NCBI GenBank assembly: GCA_005882635.1
Contig: VBFG01000045.1
Span: forward strand, 1-59,252
Length of the DNA stretch: 59,252 bases
Reading direction: 5' to 3'
Source of the DNA: Chloroflexota bacterium
GTDB taxonomy: Bacteria > Chloroflexota > Limnocylindria > Limnocylindrales > CSP1-4
Part shown: piece by piece, positions 23,748 through 31,535 of the stretch
Layout of the letters: each line of letters starts with the position of its first letter
Position numbering within the stretch: position 1 is the stretch's first letter
Made by a program: the position numbers and the translations under genes
Notes under the pieces: model-generated
Database searches by the model: none
Told to the model about the DNA's origin: nothing
What the model saw: only the letters and a program-made list of their open reading frames with translations

Positions 23748-24755
23748 ATGAACCCCGACGATCGCCCCGATCAGCCCGTCCAGCGACTCTGGGAAGCGAG
23801 CCCCACTGCCGGACCCTGGCCACCCGCGTCGACCTCACCCACGTGGGGGGCTGCCACATCGGCGGAAACGATCGGCGGCCCGACCGCGAGCGGCCCTGAC
23901 GGAGCCCCCGGCCCCAAGGCCCGCCGGCCACGCCGGCGAGGAGCGGCCGGGACGATCCTCGGTGCGGCCGTCCTGTCGGCGCTCCTCGCATCCGGTTCCA
24001 CGCTCGCGGTCGTCGAGCTCGCCCTGCCGCACAATCCCGCCGCCACGGCGCCGGCCACATCACCGAACGCGAACGCGGCGACCCAGGGCACGACCGGGTC
24101 CACGACCGTCCAGCAGGAGGACATCACCGGCGTCGTCGCCAAGGCCAAGGACTCGGTCGTCACGCTGACCTCGCAGATCGCCACGAACCGCGGCCCGTTC
24201 GGGGACGGGACCGCGACCGGCGTGGGCTCCGGCATCATCCTCACCGCCGACGGGTACGTCCTCACCAACCGCCACGTCGTCGAGGGCTCGCAGTCGCTGA
24301 CGGCGACGCTCGCCGACGGATCGGAGCACTCGGCCCGGGTGGTGACCGTCTCCGACACGCAGGATCTGGCTCTCGTCAAGGTCGACGCGACGGGCTTGAA
24401 GCCCGCGACCATCGGCAACTCGTCGTCGATCCACGTCGGCCAGACCGCGATCGCGATCGGCAGCCCGCTCGGCACCTACACGGAGACCGTGACGAAGGGC
24501 ATCATCTCGGCCCTGGACCGGACCATCACGGTCCGCGACGACCAGACCGGCCGGCCCACCACGCTCAGCGGCCTGATCCAGACCGATGCCGCGATCAACC
24601 AGGGCAACAGCGGCGGGCCGCTCCTGAACTCGGCCGGCGAGGTCGTCGGTGTCAATACGGCGACTGCCTCGAGCGCTGAGGGAATCGGGTTCGCGATCCC
24701 GATCCACGAGGCGCAGAGCCTGATCGAGCAGGCGCGAGCGGCGTCGGTCGCGTAA
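23748..24755 (+). CDS. HtrA/DegP-type serine protease lacking a PDZ domain
   Basis: 335 residues. A Pro/Thr-rich cytoplasmic N-terminus, one transmembrane helix (about 66-94) and a trypsin-like domain outside the membrane. The catalytic triad is His176 (VLTNRHVVEG), Asp206 (TQDLALVKVD) and Ser288 (AAINQGNSGGPLLN). The chain ends about 45 residues after the Ser, at IPIHEAQSLIEQARAASVA, so the PDZ domain usual in HtrA, DegS and PepD is absent. It should be a membrane-tethered quality-control protease, probably controlled by the adjacent two-component system. GGAG at 23732-23735 is a distant Shine-Dalgarno. Confidence 0.93.
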   Translation: MNPDDRPDQPVQRLWEASPTAGPWPPASTSPTWGAATSAETIGGPTASGPDGAPGPKARRPRRRGAAGTILGAAVLSALLASGSTLAVVELALPHNPAATAPATSPNANAATQGTTGSTTVQQEDITGVVAKAKDSVVTLTSQIATNRGPFGDGTATGVGSGIILTADGYVLTNRHVVEGSQSLTATLADGSEHSARVVTVSDTQDLALVKVDATGLKPATIGNSSSIHVGQTAIAIGSPLGTYTETVTKGIISALDRTITVRDDQTGRPTTLSGLIQTDAAINQGNSGGPLLNSAGEVVGVNTATASSAEGIGFAIPIHEAQSLIEQARAASVA

Positions 24756-24838
24756 TTCGGGTCCAGGGGTCGCGCCGCGACGTGGCCATCCGGATCGAGT
24801 GACGCGCTGAGCGAGCGGCGCGTACGCTGGGCGCTCCG

Positions 24839-25132
24839 ATGTCCACTTGCCCTCATCTCTGGGAATCCCGCGATGCCATCCCGGCGACGGACGGCTGCGC
24901 CGCGTGCGAGGCAACGGGCGATGCCTGGGTCCACCTTCGGGTGTGCCTCACCTGCGGCAACGTCGGCTGCTGCGACCAGAGCAAGAACCGCCATGCCTCG
25001 GCGCACTTCCACGCGACCGGCCACCCGGTCGCCCGCTCGATCCAGCCCGGTGAAACCTGGCGCTGGTGCTACGCCGACGAGGCCCTCGACGATCCAGATG
25101 AGGTGGAGCTCGAGGGCGCCGACCTGAGCTGA
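24839..25132 (+). CDS. UBP-type zinc-finger protein
   Basis: 97 residues. CPHLW...CAACEATGDAWVHLRVCLTCGNVGCCDQSKNRHASAHFHATGHPVARSIQPGETWRWCY is a complete zf-UBP domain: C-x-H...C-x2-C...C-x2-C...C...H...H-x3-H. In eukaryotes this domain binds the ubiquitin C-terminus; the bacterial stand-alone versions are common in high-GC genomes and have no assigned role. TACGCT lies 10 bases before the ATG, leaving at most a few bases of leader. Its stop is 4 bases from the 3' end of the convergent tRNA-Arg gene. Confidence 0.88.
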   Translation: MSTCPHLWESRDAIPATDGCAACEATGDAWVHLRVCLTCGNVGCCDQSKNRHASAHFHATGHPVARSIQPGETWRWCYADEALDDPDEVELEGADLS

Positions 25133-25136
25133 CGCT

Positions 25137-25212
25137 TGGCGTCCCCGGCAGGATTCGAACCTGCGACCTGCGGTTTAGAAAACCGTTGCTCTGTCCACTG
25201 AGCTACGGGGAC
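25137..25212 (-). tRNA. tRNA-Arg(TCT)
   Basis: 76 nucleotides including encoded CCA. Acceptor GTCCCCG/CGGGGAC pairs fully, the D arm is GCTC/GAGC, and the anticodon loop TTTCTAA carries TCT (bases 25177-25179), reading AGA. The T arm is GCAGG-TTCGAAT-CCTGC, then discriminator G and CCA. The first anticodon-stem pair is A/C, otherwise canonical. Confidence 0.95.
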
Positions 25213-25352
25213 GTGCGCCGAGTCTAGCGGCGATCGCTGGCCTGGCCAGCACCTCGTACGGGCGCGCGTGGCGCGCGTTCTGCACGCGCGTATGTCGAAC
25301 GGACCAGTGGGGCCGGGACCTCCGTCCCGCAGCCGTGGCCCGCGTGCACCGC

Positions 25353-25358
25353 TAGCGT
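25353..25358 (+). promoter_or_regulatory. -10 hexamer TAGCGT of the GGDEF gene
   Basis: TAGCGT, 7 bases, ATG 25366. It is the same hexamer and spacing as the acyl-CoA mutase promoter, and it decides between GTG 25357 and ATG 25366 in favour of the ATG. Confidence 0.5.
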
Positions 25359-25365
25359 GAGCCCG

Positions 25366-27459
25366 ATGACGTCGATCCGCATCTCGACGCCGGCGCGCCG
25401 AATCCCCCGCCGGGCGCGCTGGGCCGAGCGAACCCTGCGTCGGCTGGCACGGGACCCGCACGCCCTCCTCGCGATCGGGCTCGTGCTGACCGCCATGACC
25501 ATTGCCGTCGTCGGCGATCACGACCAGATGGACCGAGTCGTCGCGATCAGCCTCGAATTCCTCGCAGCGCAGGTGATCGTGGCCGTCGCCGCGCCTCACC
25601 TCCGACCGACGGCAGTCCAGCGGCTGCTGATCGACAGCGCCCGCTTCATTTTGGCGATCCTGTACGTGTCGGTCGTCACGGGGCTGCTCCGGTCGGGCGA
25701 CTTCCGGCCGGCCGCGGCGCTGTTCATCCCCGTCGTCGCCCTGGCCGCGGCCCAGGGCAGCCGGCCGGCGTTCCTCGTCGGTTTCGCGGCCGTCTCGCTC
25801 TACTTCCTGCCCGTCCTGTCGGCCACGTCGGACACGCTCGGTCTGGATCTGCAGCGAGCCGTGGCGCTCGGCGGAACGGCCGTCCTGCTGTCCGTGGGCA
25901 CGCGGCGCTCGATCTCCGTCCTGACGGTGACCGTCCGACGGCTGGGCACGTCGCTGGCCCGCGACCGGCGGCGCTCCCGGCAGGTTGCGGCCGTCGAGAG
26001 CGTCGGCCGGCTCCTCGCCGCGAATGGCCCGGACTCGGCGGTCCTGGAGCGGATCGTCGATCTCCTACGCCGAGACCTGGGCTATGACTTCGTGTCGGTC
26101 TACCTCGGCAGCGATGCGCGGATGCGGCTGGCGGCGCAACGGGGCTACGACACCGTGATCGACGAGTTCGACGGGTCCAGTGGCGTGCTTGGCCGGGTCA
26201 TGCGGACGAAGGTGCTCGCCTTCGTCCCGGACGTCACGGCCGATTCCGACTACCGCAGCGCTGCCAGCACGGTCCACTCCGAGATCAGCGCGCCGATGCT
26301 CGTCGACGGCGAGCTCGTCGGAGTCGTCAACGTCGAGGCTCGCGCGACCGCGAACCTGAACCAGGGCGACGTGGAGACGATGGCACTCGTCGCCGACCGG
26401 CTCGCGTCCGCGCTTGCGCTGGCGCGAGAGCGCGAGCGGCTCGCAGCCCGAGCCGAGCTCTTCCGCCGGCTGACCTCGTTCGCGGGGGCGGTGAACGCGA
26501 CGCTGGACGGCAGCCGGCTCAATCAGGCGATCGTCGAAGAGGTGAAATCGATCATCGGCGCGGATTTCGTGGTCCTGACCATCCTGGACCGCGCGACCTC
26601 GACATATCACATCCGGGCACTCACGCCCGGCGACCCGGGATACATTGGCGCGCCGATCGCCCCGGGTGAGGGTCTCGCGGGACGGGCGATCCGCGATCGG
26701 ACCCTCGTTGTCGACGATCGATTCGACACGAGCAGGAGCTCGGTCATGACGCCCGGGACTGCAGCCCCAGATCGGCTGGCCGGTGCCGCCGTCCCGCTCA
26801 TCCGGGACGATGTCGTCGTCGGCGCGCTGACACTCCTGAGAGGAGACCTGGAGCGTCCCTTCGCACCGGACGAGATGGAGGCCTTGCCGATCGTCGCCGG
26901 ACTCGTCGCCCTCGCGATCACGAACACGTTCCTCCACGCGGAGGTCACCGAGCTTTCGGTCCGCGACGCGCTGACGGGCTTGTTCAACCGACGTTACCTG
27001 GACGCCGCGCTGGCGCGGATGGAGGCCGGCCGGACGCGACGGCCGGTCGCCGATCGAGATCGCTCGGCCGCGATCCTGTTCGACCTCGACCACTTCGGCA
27101 ACATCAACAAGAAGCACGGCCACCAGACCGGCGACGCCGTCCTCCGCGCCTTCGCCGACATCCTCCGGGCGCGGTTCCGCGGCAGCGACCTCGTCGCCCG
27201 GTTCGGCGGCGAGGAGTTCCTCGCGGTCCTGGACGGCGCGACGGCCGATCAGGCAGTGGCCGTCGCCGACGAGATCCGCCAGTCCTTTGCCGCCGTTCGG
27301 GTGCCCGGCCTCGACGGCGCGCTCGTGTCGACGACGGTCTCGGCCGGGTGCTCGGCGATGAGCGCCGACGACGATCGATTTGCCGACATCGTCGCGCGCG
27401 CAGATGTCGGCCTGGTGATGGCCAAGCGAGCCGGCCGCAACCGCGTGATCGCGGCGTGA
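25366..27459 (+). CDS. membrane GAF-GAF-GGDEF diguanylate cyclase
   Basis: 697 residues. The N-terminal third has about six transmembrane helices (ALLAIGLVLTAMTIAVV; AQVIVAVAAP; FILAILYVSVVTGLL; AALFIPVVALAA; AFLVGFAAVSLYFLPVL). Two GAF domains follow: DLGYDFVSVYLGSDARMRLAAQRG...ISAPMLVDGELVGVVNVEA and EVKSIIGADFVVLTILDRATS...AAVPLIRDDVVVGALTLLR. The C-terminal GGDEF domain reads RDALTGLFNRRYLDAAL and VARFGGEEF, with the RGSD inhibitory-site motif upstream. It should make cyclic di-GMP with product feedback. No phosphodiesterase domain is present. Confidence 0.93.
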   Translation: MTSIRISTPARRIPRRARWAERTLRRLARDPHALLAIGLVLTAMTIAVVGDHDQMDRVVAISLEFLAAQVIVAVAAPHLRPTAVQRLLIDSARFILAILYVSVVTGLLRSGDFRPAAALFIPVVALAAAQGSRPAFLVGFAAVSLYFLPVLSATSDTLGLDLQRAVALGGTAVLLSVGTRRSISVLTVTVRRLGTSLARDRRRSRQVAAVESVGRLLAANGPDSAVLERIVDLLRRDLGYDFVSVYLGSDARMRLAAQRGYDTVIDEFDGSSGVLGRVMRTKVLAFVPDVTADSDYRSAASTVHSEISAPMLVDGELVGVVNVEARATANLNQGDVETMALVADRLASALALARERERLAARAELFRRLTSFAGAVNATLDGSRLNQAIVEEVKSIIGADFVVLTILDRATSTYHIRALTPGDPGYIGAPIAPGEGLAGRAIRDRTLVVDDRFDTSRSSVMTPGTAAPDRLAGAAVPLIRDDVVVGALTLLRGDLERPFAPDEMEALPIVAGLVALAITNTFLHAEVTELSVRDALTGLFNRRYLDAALARMEAGRTRRPVADRDRSAAILFDLDHFGNINKKHGHQTGDAVLRAFADILRARFRGSDLVARFGGEEFLAVLDGATADQAVAVADEIRQSFAAVRVPGLDGALVSTTVSAGCSAMSADDDRFADIVARADVGLVMAKRAGRNRVIAA

Positions 27460-27557
27460 CGCGAGGAGTCGTCGGGGGCGTTGGGACGGCTCCCAGGGCG
27501 CGGAATCTCGCGTGGTATGCTCCGCGACCCGTCACCGTCAGGAGCCATCGACCGAGG

Positions 27558-28970
27558 ATGACGACCGACCGCCGGGCCGCGACCGCGGCCCAGCTCCCGC
27601 TGCCCCTCGAGCGAGAGGGAGGCGCGGCTCCGGTCCTCCCGGAGATCGGCATCGCCCCCGAATGGAAGGATCAGCCACGCCTGTGGGGGCACGCCCTGCA
27701 CCCGATGTGCTCGTATCTCGCGAGCTTCCCGGCAGCCCTCGCCCACGGCTTCATCGGCCGCTACAGCCGGCGCGGTGACGTCATCCTCGACCCGTTCAGC
27801 GGCCGCGGGACGACGCCCCTGCAGGCGTGCGCGGAAGGCCGGATCGGTGTCGGCAACGACCTGAACCCGTTCGCCCATCTCCTGACCGCGGCCAAGGTCG
27901 AGCCGGCGTCACGGGCCGAGACCTCGACGCGCGTCGCCGCCCTCCGCCTCGGCTGGGCGGCGAGCGCACCCGACTGGATCGCCCTGGCGGAGGCCGCGAC
28001 CGCGCCAGACGGCGGCGGGACCCTCGTGCCGGCCGCCGGGAGCGGCGCCGGGGGCCGCCCGACCGAGACCCTCCCCGCCGAGGTCGCCGTCGCCTTCCAC
28101 CCGCGGACCCTCGGCGAGCTCCTGTACGTCCGGGCATCGCTCCGCCTGAACGACCGGACCGATCGGTTCGTTGCCGCCGCCCTGACGGGGATCCTCCATG
28201 GCAAGAGCGCGTCGTACCTGTCTCCACTCATGCCGAACACGTTCAGCATGGCCCCGCGCTACGTCCGCGAGTTCGCCGCCCGGACCGAGTTCTCGGCCCC
28301 CGAGCGCGACGTGTTCGTGGGCCTCGAGCGCAAGCTCGCCCGGCTGCAGCGGGAGCCGCTGCCGACGACGGCCGGGATCGCGCTCCTCGGCGACGCGCGC
28401 GATGTCGCCGATCGGGCCCGGACGGCCCTGCGCGAGCGCGGCCTGCCGGACCGGGCCCGCTTGGTGGTGACCTCGCCGCCCTATCTCCGGGTCGTCAAGT
28501 ACGGCTACTACAACTGGCTGCGGACGTGGCTCCTCGGCTACGACTCGCGGGCGATCGATGCGACGCTCGACGATGCCCACCACCGTGAGCCCTACCTCGC
28601 CTTCCTCGCCGACGTCCTCGCCGACCTGCGCTCAATCCTCGCCGACGACGCCGTGGTCGTCCTCGTGATCGGCGACGTGGAGACCGATCGGGGGCGGCCG
28701 ATCCGCGGCGCGGGCGGCCTCGGGCTCGCCGAGCGTGTCTGGGAGGCGGCCGCCGAGCCGACGGGCTACCGTCTCGCAGGCGTGGCGCGGGACGAGGTCG
28801 CGGCGAACCGCAAGATGACGAAGCTGTGGGGCGCCGAGGCGGGTCGGGCGACGAAGACGGACCGGATCCTCGTCCTGGGCGCGACCGAGAGCGGCCGTCG
28901 CCGGGCGCTGTCCGCCGCCGCCACCCCGATCGATTGGGATTGGCCGCCACGGGGCCTCCGAGCCATCTGA
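27558..28970 (+). CDS. orphan DNA methyltransferase (N4-cytosine/N6-adenine type)
   Basis: 470 residues. The SAM-binding motif DVILDPFSGRGTTPLQACAEGRIGVGNDLNPFAH (about 75-108) comes first and the catalytic motif RLVVTSPPYLRVVKYGYYNWLRTWLLGYD follows at about 305-335, with WGHALHPMCSYLASFPAALAHGFI and LTGILHGKSASYLSPLMPNTFSM in between. TSPPY is typical of N4-cytosine or N6-adenine enzymes. No restriction endonuclease or specificity gene is adjacent, so it is an orphan; epigenetic marking or defence-island debris are both possible. TATGCT at about 27517-27522 may be its -10. Confidence 0.88.
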   Translation: MTTDRRAATAAQLPLPLEREGGAAPVLPEIGIAPEWKDQPRLWGHALHPMCSYLASFPAALAHGFIGRYSRRGDVILDPFSGRGTTPLQACAEGRIGVGNDLNPFAHLLTAAKVEPASRAETSTRVAALRLGWAASAPDWIALAEAATAPDGGGTLVPAAGSGAGGRPTETLPAEVAVAFHPRTLGELLYVRASLRLNDRTDRFVAAALTGILHGKSASYLSPLMPNTFSMAPRYVREFAARTEFSAPERDVFVGLERKLARLQREPLPTTAGIALLGDARDVADRARTALRERGLPDRARLVVTSPPYLRVVKYGYYNWLRTWLLGYDSRAIDATLDDAHHREPYLAFLADVLADLRSILADDAVVVLVIGDVETDRGRPIRGAGGLGLAERVWEAAAEPTGYRLAGVARDEVAANRKMTKLWGAEAGRATKTDRILVLGATESGRRRALSAAATPIDWDWPPRGLRAI

Positions 28971-29000
28971 GTCTCGCGGCATGCGCGGCGCGGTTGTCCC

Positions 29001-29006
29001 TACGAT
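29001..29006 (+). promoter_or_regulatory. -10 hexamer TACGAT of the small membrane protein gene
   Basis: TACGAT, 7 bases, ATG 29014; it argues for the shorter protein rather than the ATG at 28981. Confidence 0.45.
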
Positions 29007-29013
29007 CCACGTG

Positions 29014-29364
29014 ATGCTCGCGGCGACGGTCGCGACGATCGCCGTCATCGGGCTGTTCGGGACCGGGGCACGGACGGACGATCCCGGGGTGCGCGTCGTC
29101 GGCGGGTTCGGCTGGGCGTTCTTCATCGTCTTGCCCCTGTCGGGGATCGTTGCGCTCGGGACGTTCGACTGGCAGGTCGGGCGCGGACCGACCGTCCTCC
29201 GCGTGGCGGACGTCGCCGTGTTCGTCCTGGCCATGCTGGAGCTGTCGCTCGGGACGACCGGCCTCGCCCGCTGGCTCGCCGGGGCGATGGCCCTGCTCGC
29301 GGCGGGCGGGCTGGCCGCCAGCCTGCTGGTCCTGCCGCCGCGTCGGGCGGGGTTCCGCCACTGA
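29014..29364 (+). CDS. hypothetical four-helix membrane protein
   Basis: 116 residues with four hydrophobic segments: MLAATVATIAVIGLFG, GFGWAFFIVLPLSGIVALG, VADVAVFVLAMLELSLG and LARWLAGAMALLAAGGLAASLLVL, ending in a short basic tail. No family recognised. ATG 28981 would add 11 non-hydrophobic residues. It follows the DNA methyltransferase by 43 bases. Confidence 0.72.
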   Translation: MLAATVATIAVIGLFGTGARTDDPGVRVVGGFGWAFFIVLPLSGIVALGTFDWQVGRGPTVLRVADVAVFVLAMLELSLGTTGLARWLAGAMALLAAGGLAASLLVLPPRRAGFRH

Positions 29365-29405
29365 AGCTCCCTCGCTCCCTCGCCGGTCGGCCCGCCGGCC
29401 GTCGC

Positions 29406-29411
29406 TAGAAT
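29406..29411 (+). promoter_or_regulatory. -10 hexamer TAGAAT of the small protein gene
   Basis: TAGAAT matches the consensus at five of six positions and lies 6 bases before ATG 29418; no Shine-Dalgarno. Confidence 0.55.
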
Positions 29412-29417
29412 GCCGCC

Positions 29418-29645
29418 ATGAGGCTGATGTACCACCCGTCGGACCTGGCGGCGATGGACCCGCTCGTCCTGATGAAGAACCTCGACCACGTCCGGATGAC
29501 GAGCCGGCGGCTGTCGTACATCCTCCAGCAGCAGGTCCACCTCTACACCCCGGAGGCGAACCAGATCCGCGAGCAGATCGACACCTACGTCGACGCCGAA
29601 CGCCAGATCGAAGGCGAGATGGCCCGCAGGCGCATTCGCGCTTGA
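29418..29645 (+). CDS. small conserved-looking hypothetical protein
   Basis: 75 residues, soluble, helical, rich in Met, Arg and Gln: MRLMYHPSDLAAMDPLVLMKNLDHVRMTSRRLSYILQQQVHLYTPEANQIREQIDTYVDAERQIEGEMARRRIRA. The C-terminal half is a probable coiled coil. Own leaderless promoter (TAGAAT) and a very strong terminator after it indicate a single-gene transcript, which supports it being real. Function unknown. Confidence 0.75.
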   Translation: MRLMYHPSDLAAMDPLVLMKNLDHVRMTSRRLSYILQQQVHLYTPEANQIREQIDTYVDAERQIEGEMARRRIRA

Positions 29646-29666
29646 CTGCGTTCATCGCTCGGAATC

Positions 29667-29698
29667 GAAGGGCCCCGTCCTGACCGACGGGGCCCTTC
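29667..29698. terminator. 13-bp hairpin terminator
   Basis: GAAGGGCCCCGTC/GACGGGGCCCTTC (29667-29679/29686-29698), perfect, loop CTGACC. It lies between the 75-residue gene and the convergent 160-residue gene, so it can serve both; there is no long T tract. Confidence 0.75.
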
Positions 29699-29733
29699 AG
29701 CGTCGATAGCGACGCGAAAATCTCGTGCCTCGT

Positions 29734-30216
29734 TCAGGCTCCGGCAGCCACCGCGATCCTGATCGATCCAAGCTCCGGGGCCCGCTCGGCCGGCTCCGGA
29801 CTCGTCCTCGCCTCGGGCGTCGTGATTCGCGCCGGCGGCGTCGCTGCGTTCGCCGAAACCACCTCCGTGTCAGTCGCCGTGGACTCGCCCGGTCGGCGCG
29901 CTCGCGACGTCAGGACCACGGACGGCTTGACGGCCTCGGCCGCCCTCCGCCGCTCCTGATCCTCGGCGACGACCCGTCCGACGAGATTCGCGAGGGCCGG
30001 CATCTGGAACAGGCCGAACCCGATACCGATCGCTGCGAGCTCCTCCGGTCCGTACCCGAGGTACAGGCCGCGGCCCGCGACCGCGCACATCTCGTCATAC
30101 AGCTCGGGCCAACCGACGCGCTTCCGACGGTGGCAGAACCGGACGAACTCCAGCGCCTCGCCCTGGGGATACGGCGCCGCGACGACGTCTCCTACGTCAC
30201 GGTCCATGTGGTCCAT
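29734..30216 (-). CDS. hypothetical protein, possibly DNA-damage regulated
   Basis: 160 residues. The N-terminal ~90 residues look folded (GEALEFVRFCHRRKRVGWPELYDEMCAVAGRGLYLGYGPEELAAIGIGFGLFQMPALANLVGRVV), and the rest is a Thr/Pro/Ala-rich disordered tail. I recognise no family. GGAGG lies 11 bases before ATG 30214-30216; ATG 30205-30207 is the alternative. The 250 bases upstream carry a LexA-like palindrome and three DnaA-box-like repeats, and this is the first gene transcribed away from them on the minus strand. The longer ORF to 30741 overlaps the dgcA gene and is rejected. Confidence 0.7.
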   Translation of the reverse strand: MDHMDRDVGDVVAAPYPQGEALEFVRFCHRRKRVGWPELYDEMCAVAGRGLYLGYGPEELAAIGIGFGLFQMPALANLVGRVVAEDQERRRAAEAVKPSVVLTSRARRPGESTATDTEVVSANAATPPARITTPEARTSPEPAERAPELGSIRIAVAAGA

Positions 30217-30406
30217 CGATGGCCGACCCTCCAGTCGATCCCGTCTCGCGGCAACACCAAACCATCCACCCTGCGGTCGGGGGATCGGCCGACCGCGGGA
30301 GGCCCCGTGGAGATCACACCGGCCGTGGGTTCTGTCCCTCCCGGAGAACTCTCGCCGGCCCGGTGGACGGCATGGTAGGACCGTCGGGCCGGGCGATGAA
30401 GGGGGT

Positions 30407-30439
30407 TTGTCCACGAACTCGTCCACGAACTTGTCCACA
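30407..30439 (+). repeat. three DnaA-box-like 9-mers at 12-base period
   Basis: TTGTCCACG (30407), TCGTCCACG (30419) and TTGTCCACA (30431). The last equals the high-GC DnaA box TTGTCCACA; the others differ at one and two positions. No dnaA or dnaN is near, so this is not evidence of oriC. Confidence 0.45.
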
Positions 30440-30453
30440 CGAACGGACGTTCG
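30440..30453. promoter_or_regulatory. LexA (SOS) box-like palindrome
   Basis: CGAAC-GGAC-GTTCG fits the Gram-positive/actinobacterial LexA operator CGAAC-N4-GTTCG exactly. It is 224 bases upstream of the 160-residue gene and 14 bases beyond the dgcA stop. Confidence 0.45.
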
Positions 30454-30466
30454 CGCCGGATTTACG

Positions 30467-31534
30467 TCAAACGAGGGTTGCGCTCCGGACCGCTCGTCTG
30501 GCCACGCCGAGGCCGGGGCGGTCCGACAATCGCCATCGGCAATCCCGGCCGAGCTCGAGCCCCTCGAACGGGTCGTCCGCCAACAGCAGGTTGCCATCGA
30601 GGTCGACCCACTCCGCGAGCGACGCGACGGCCGCCGAGGCGGCGATCCCCACCGACGTCTCCTCCATGCATCCGACGAACGTCCGGAAGCCGAGCTCCCG
30701 CGCCTCCTCGAGCATCGCTCGGGCCGGCCCGATGCCACCACACTTCGCGAGCTTCACGTTGATCCCGGCGACGACACCGACCAGGCCGCGCAGGTCGCGG
30801 ATCGTGACGGCGCTCTCGTCGGCGACGACCGGGAGGGACGACCGCTCCTGGAGCCAGGCGAGCTGGTCGAGACGGTGGGCCGGGAACGGCTGCTCGATCA
30901 GCTCGACGCCGAGCCGCTCCAGGGCAGGCAGGAGCCGGACCGCATCGTCCGGCTGCCAGCCGGTGTTGGCATCGACACGGATCGGACCGTCGTAGACCGC
31001 CCGAACCGCCTCGAGCGTCGGGATGTCCGCCGGGCCGCCGACCTTGATCTTCAGGGCCGGGAAGCTCGCGGCTCGACGGGCACGCTCGGCGACGATGGCC
31101 GGCTCGTCGAGGCCGAGGGTGAAGTCGGTCGGGGGGATCGAGCCGGTCAGCCCGAGCAGGGTGGTGATCGGCTGGTCGAGCACCTTCCCGACGAGATCGT
31201 GGAGGGCGATGTCGAGGGCGCATTTCGCCGCGCCGTTGTGGGCGATCGCCTGATCCATCGCGGCGCCGGCGCTGGCGAGGCCATCCGGCGTCGGCGCGGG
31301 CTCACCGATCGCCGCCAGCAACGCCGGCAGGACCGCCGCCATCGTGTCGACGCTCTCGCCGTAGAACCGGTCCGGGAACCCCTCCCCGACCCCGACGACG
31401 CCCGGGAACCGGTCGTCGCGGAGCTCGACGATCAGCGTGGTCGCGACGTGGCCCGCGCCGTGGTCCGACCGGGCGATCCGGAACGGGTCGCGGAGCGGGA
31501 GCGGCATGACCTCGTGGTCCAGGTGGAGCGCCAA
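30467..31534 (-). CDS. dgcA: enolase-superfamily N-acetyl-D-glutamate racemase / dipeptide epimerase
   Basis: 355 residues. Lys in FPALKIKVGG, metal ligands in IRVDANTGW, ELIEQPFPAH and VVADESAVTI, and the second-half Lys in INVKLAKCGGIGPA form the active site of muconate-lactonising/dipeptide-epimerase enzymes. Directly downstream of a DUF1611 gene (one base between TAA and the TTG start), it matches the dgcN-dgcA pair in which DgcA racemises N-acetyl-D-glutamate to the L form. An L-Ala-D/L-Glu epimerase role is the alternative. TTG 31532-31534 is used because it preserves the first beta strand; ATG 31505-31507 would cut it. Confidence 0.85.
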   Translation of the reverse strand: MALHLDHEVMPLPLRDPFRIARSDHGAGHVATTLIVELRDDRFPGVVGVGEGFPDRFYGESVDTMAAVLPALLAAIGEPAPTPDGLASAGAAMDQAIAHNGAAKCALDIALHDLVGKVLDQPITTLLGLTGSIPPTDFTLGLDEPAIVAERARRAASFPALKIKVGGPADIPTLEAVRAVYDGPIRVDANTGWQPDDAVRLLPALERLGVELIEQPFPAHRLDQLAWLQERSSLPVVADESAVTIRDLRGLVGVVAGINVKLAKCGGIGPARAMLEEARELGFRTFVGCMEETSVGIAASAAVASLAEWVDLDGNLLLADDPFEGLELGRDCRWRLSDRPGLGVARRAVRSATLV

Positions 31535-31535
31535 A

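Larger units (their letters stand above)
30217..30466. other. 250-base intergenic region with clustered motifs
   Basis: No protein seen. It contains an inverted repeat CCGGCCCG/CGGGCCGG (30355-30362/30385-30392) that could end the dgcNA transcript, three 9-mers resembling DnaA boxes, and a LexA-like palindrome. Confidence 0.6.

Noticed and set aside
30407-30439. Chromosomal origin of replication
   Set aside because: Only three DnaA-box-like 9-mers, two imperfect, no AT-rich unwinding element, and no dnaA, dnaN, rpmH or parAB nearby.
29734-30741. 335-residue version of the unknown protein
   Set aside because: The extra N-terminal part is antisense-like to nothing but overlaps the end of dgcA and has random Arg/Ser composition; ATG 30214-30216 with GGAGG upstream is more credible.
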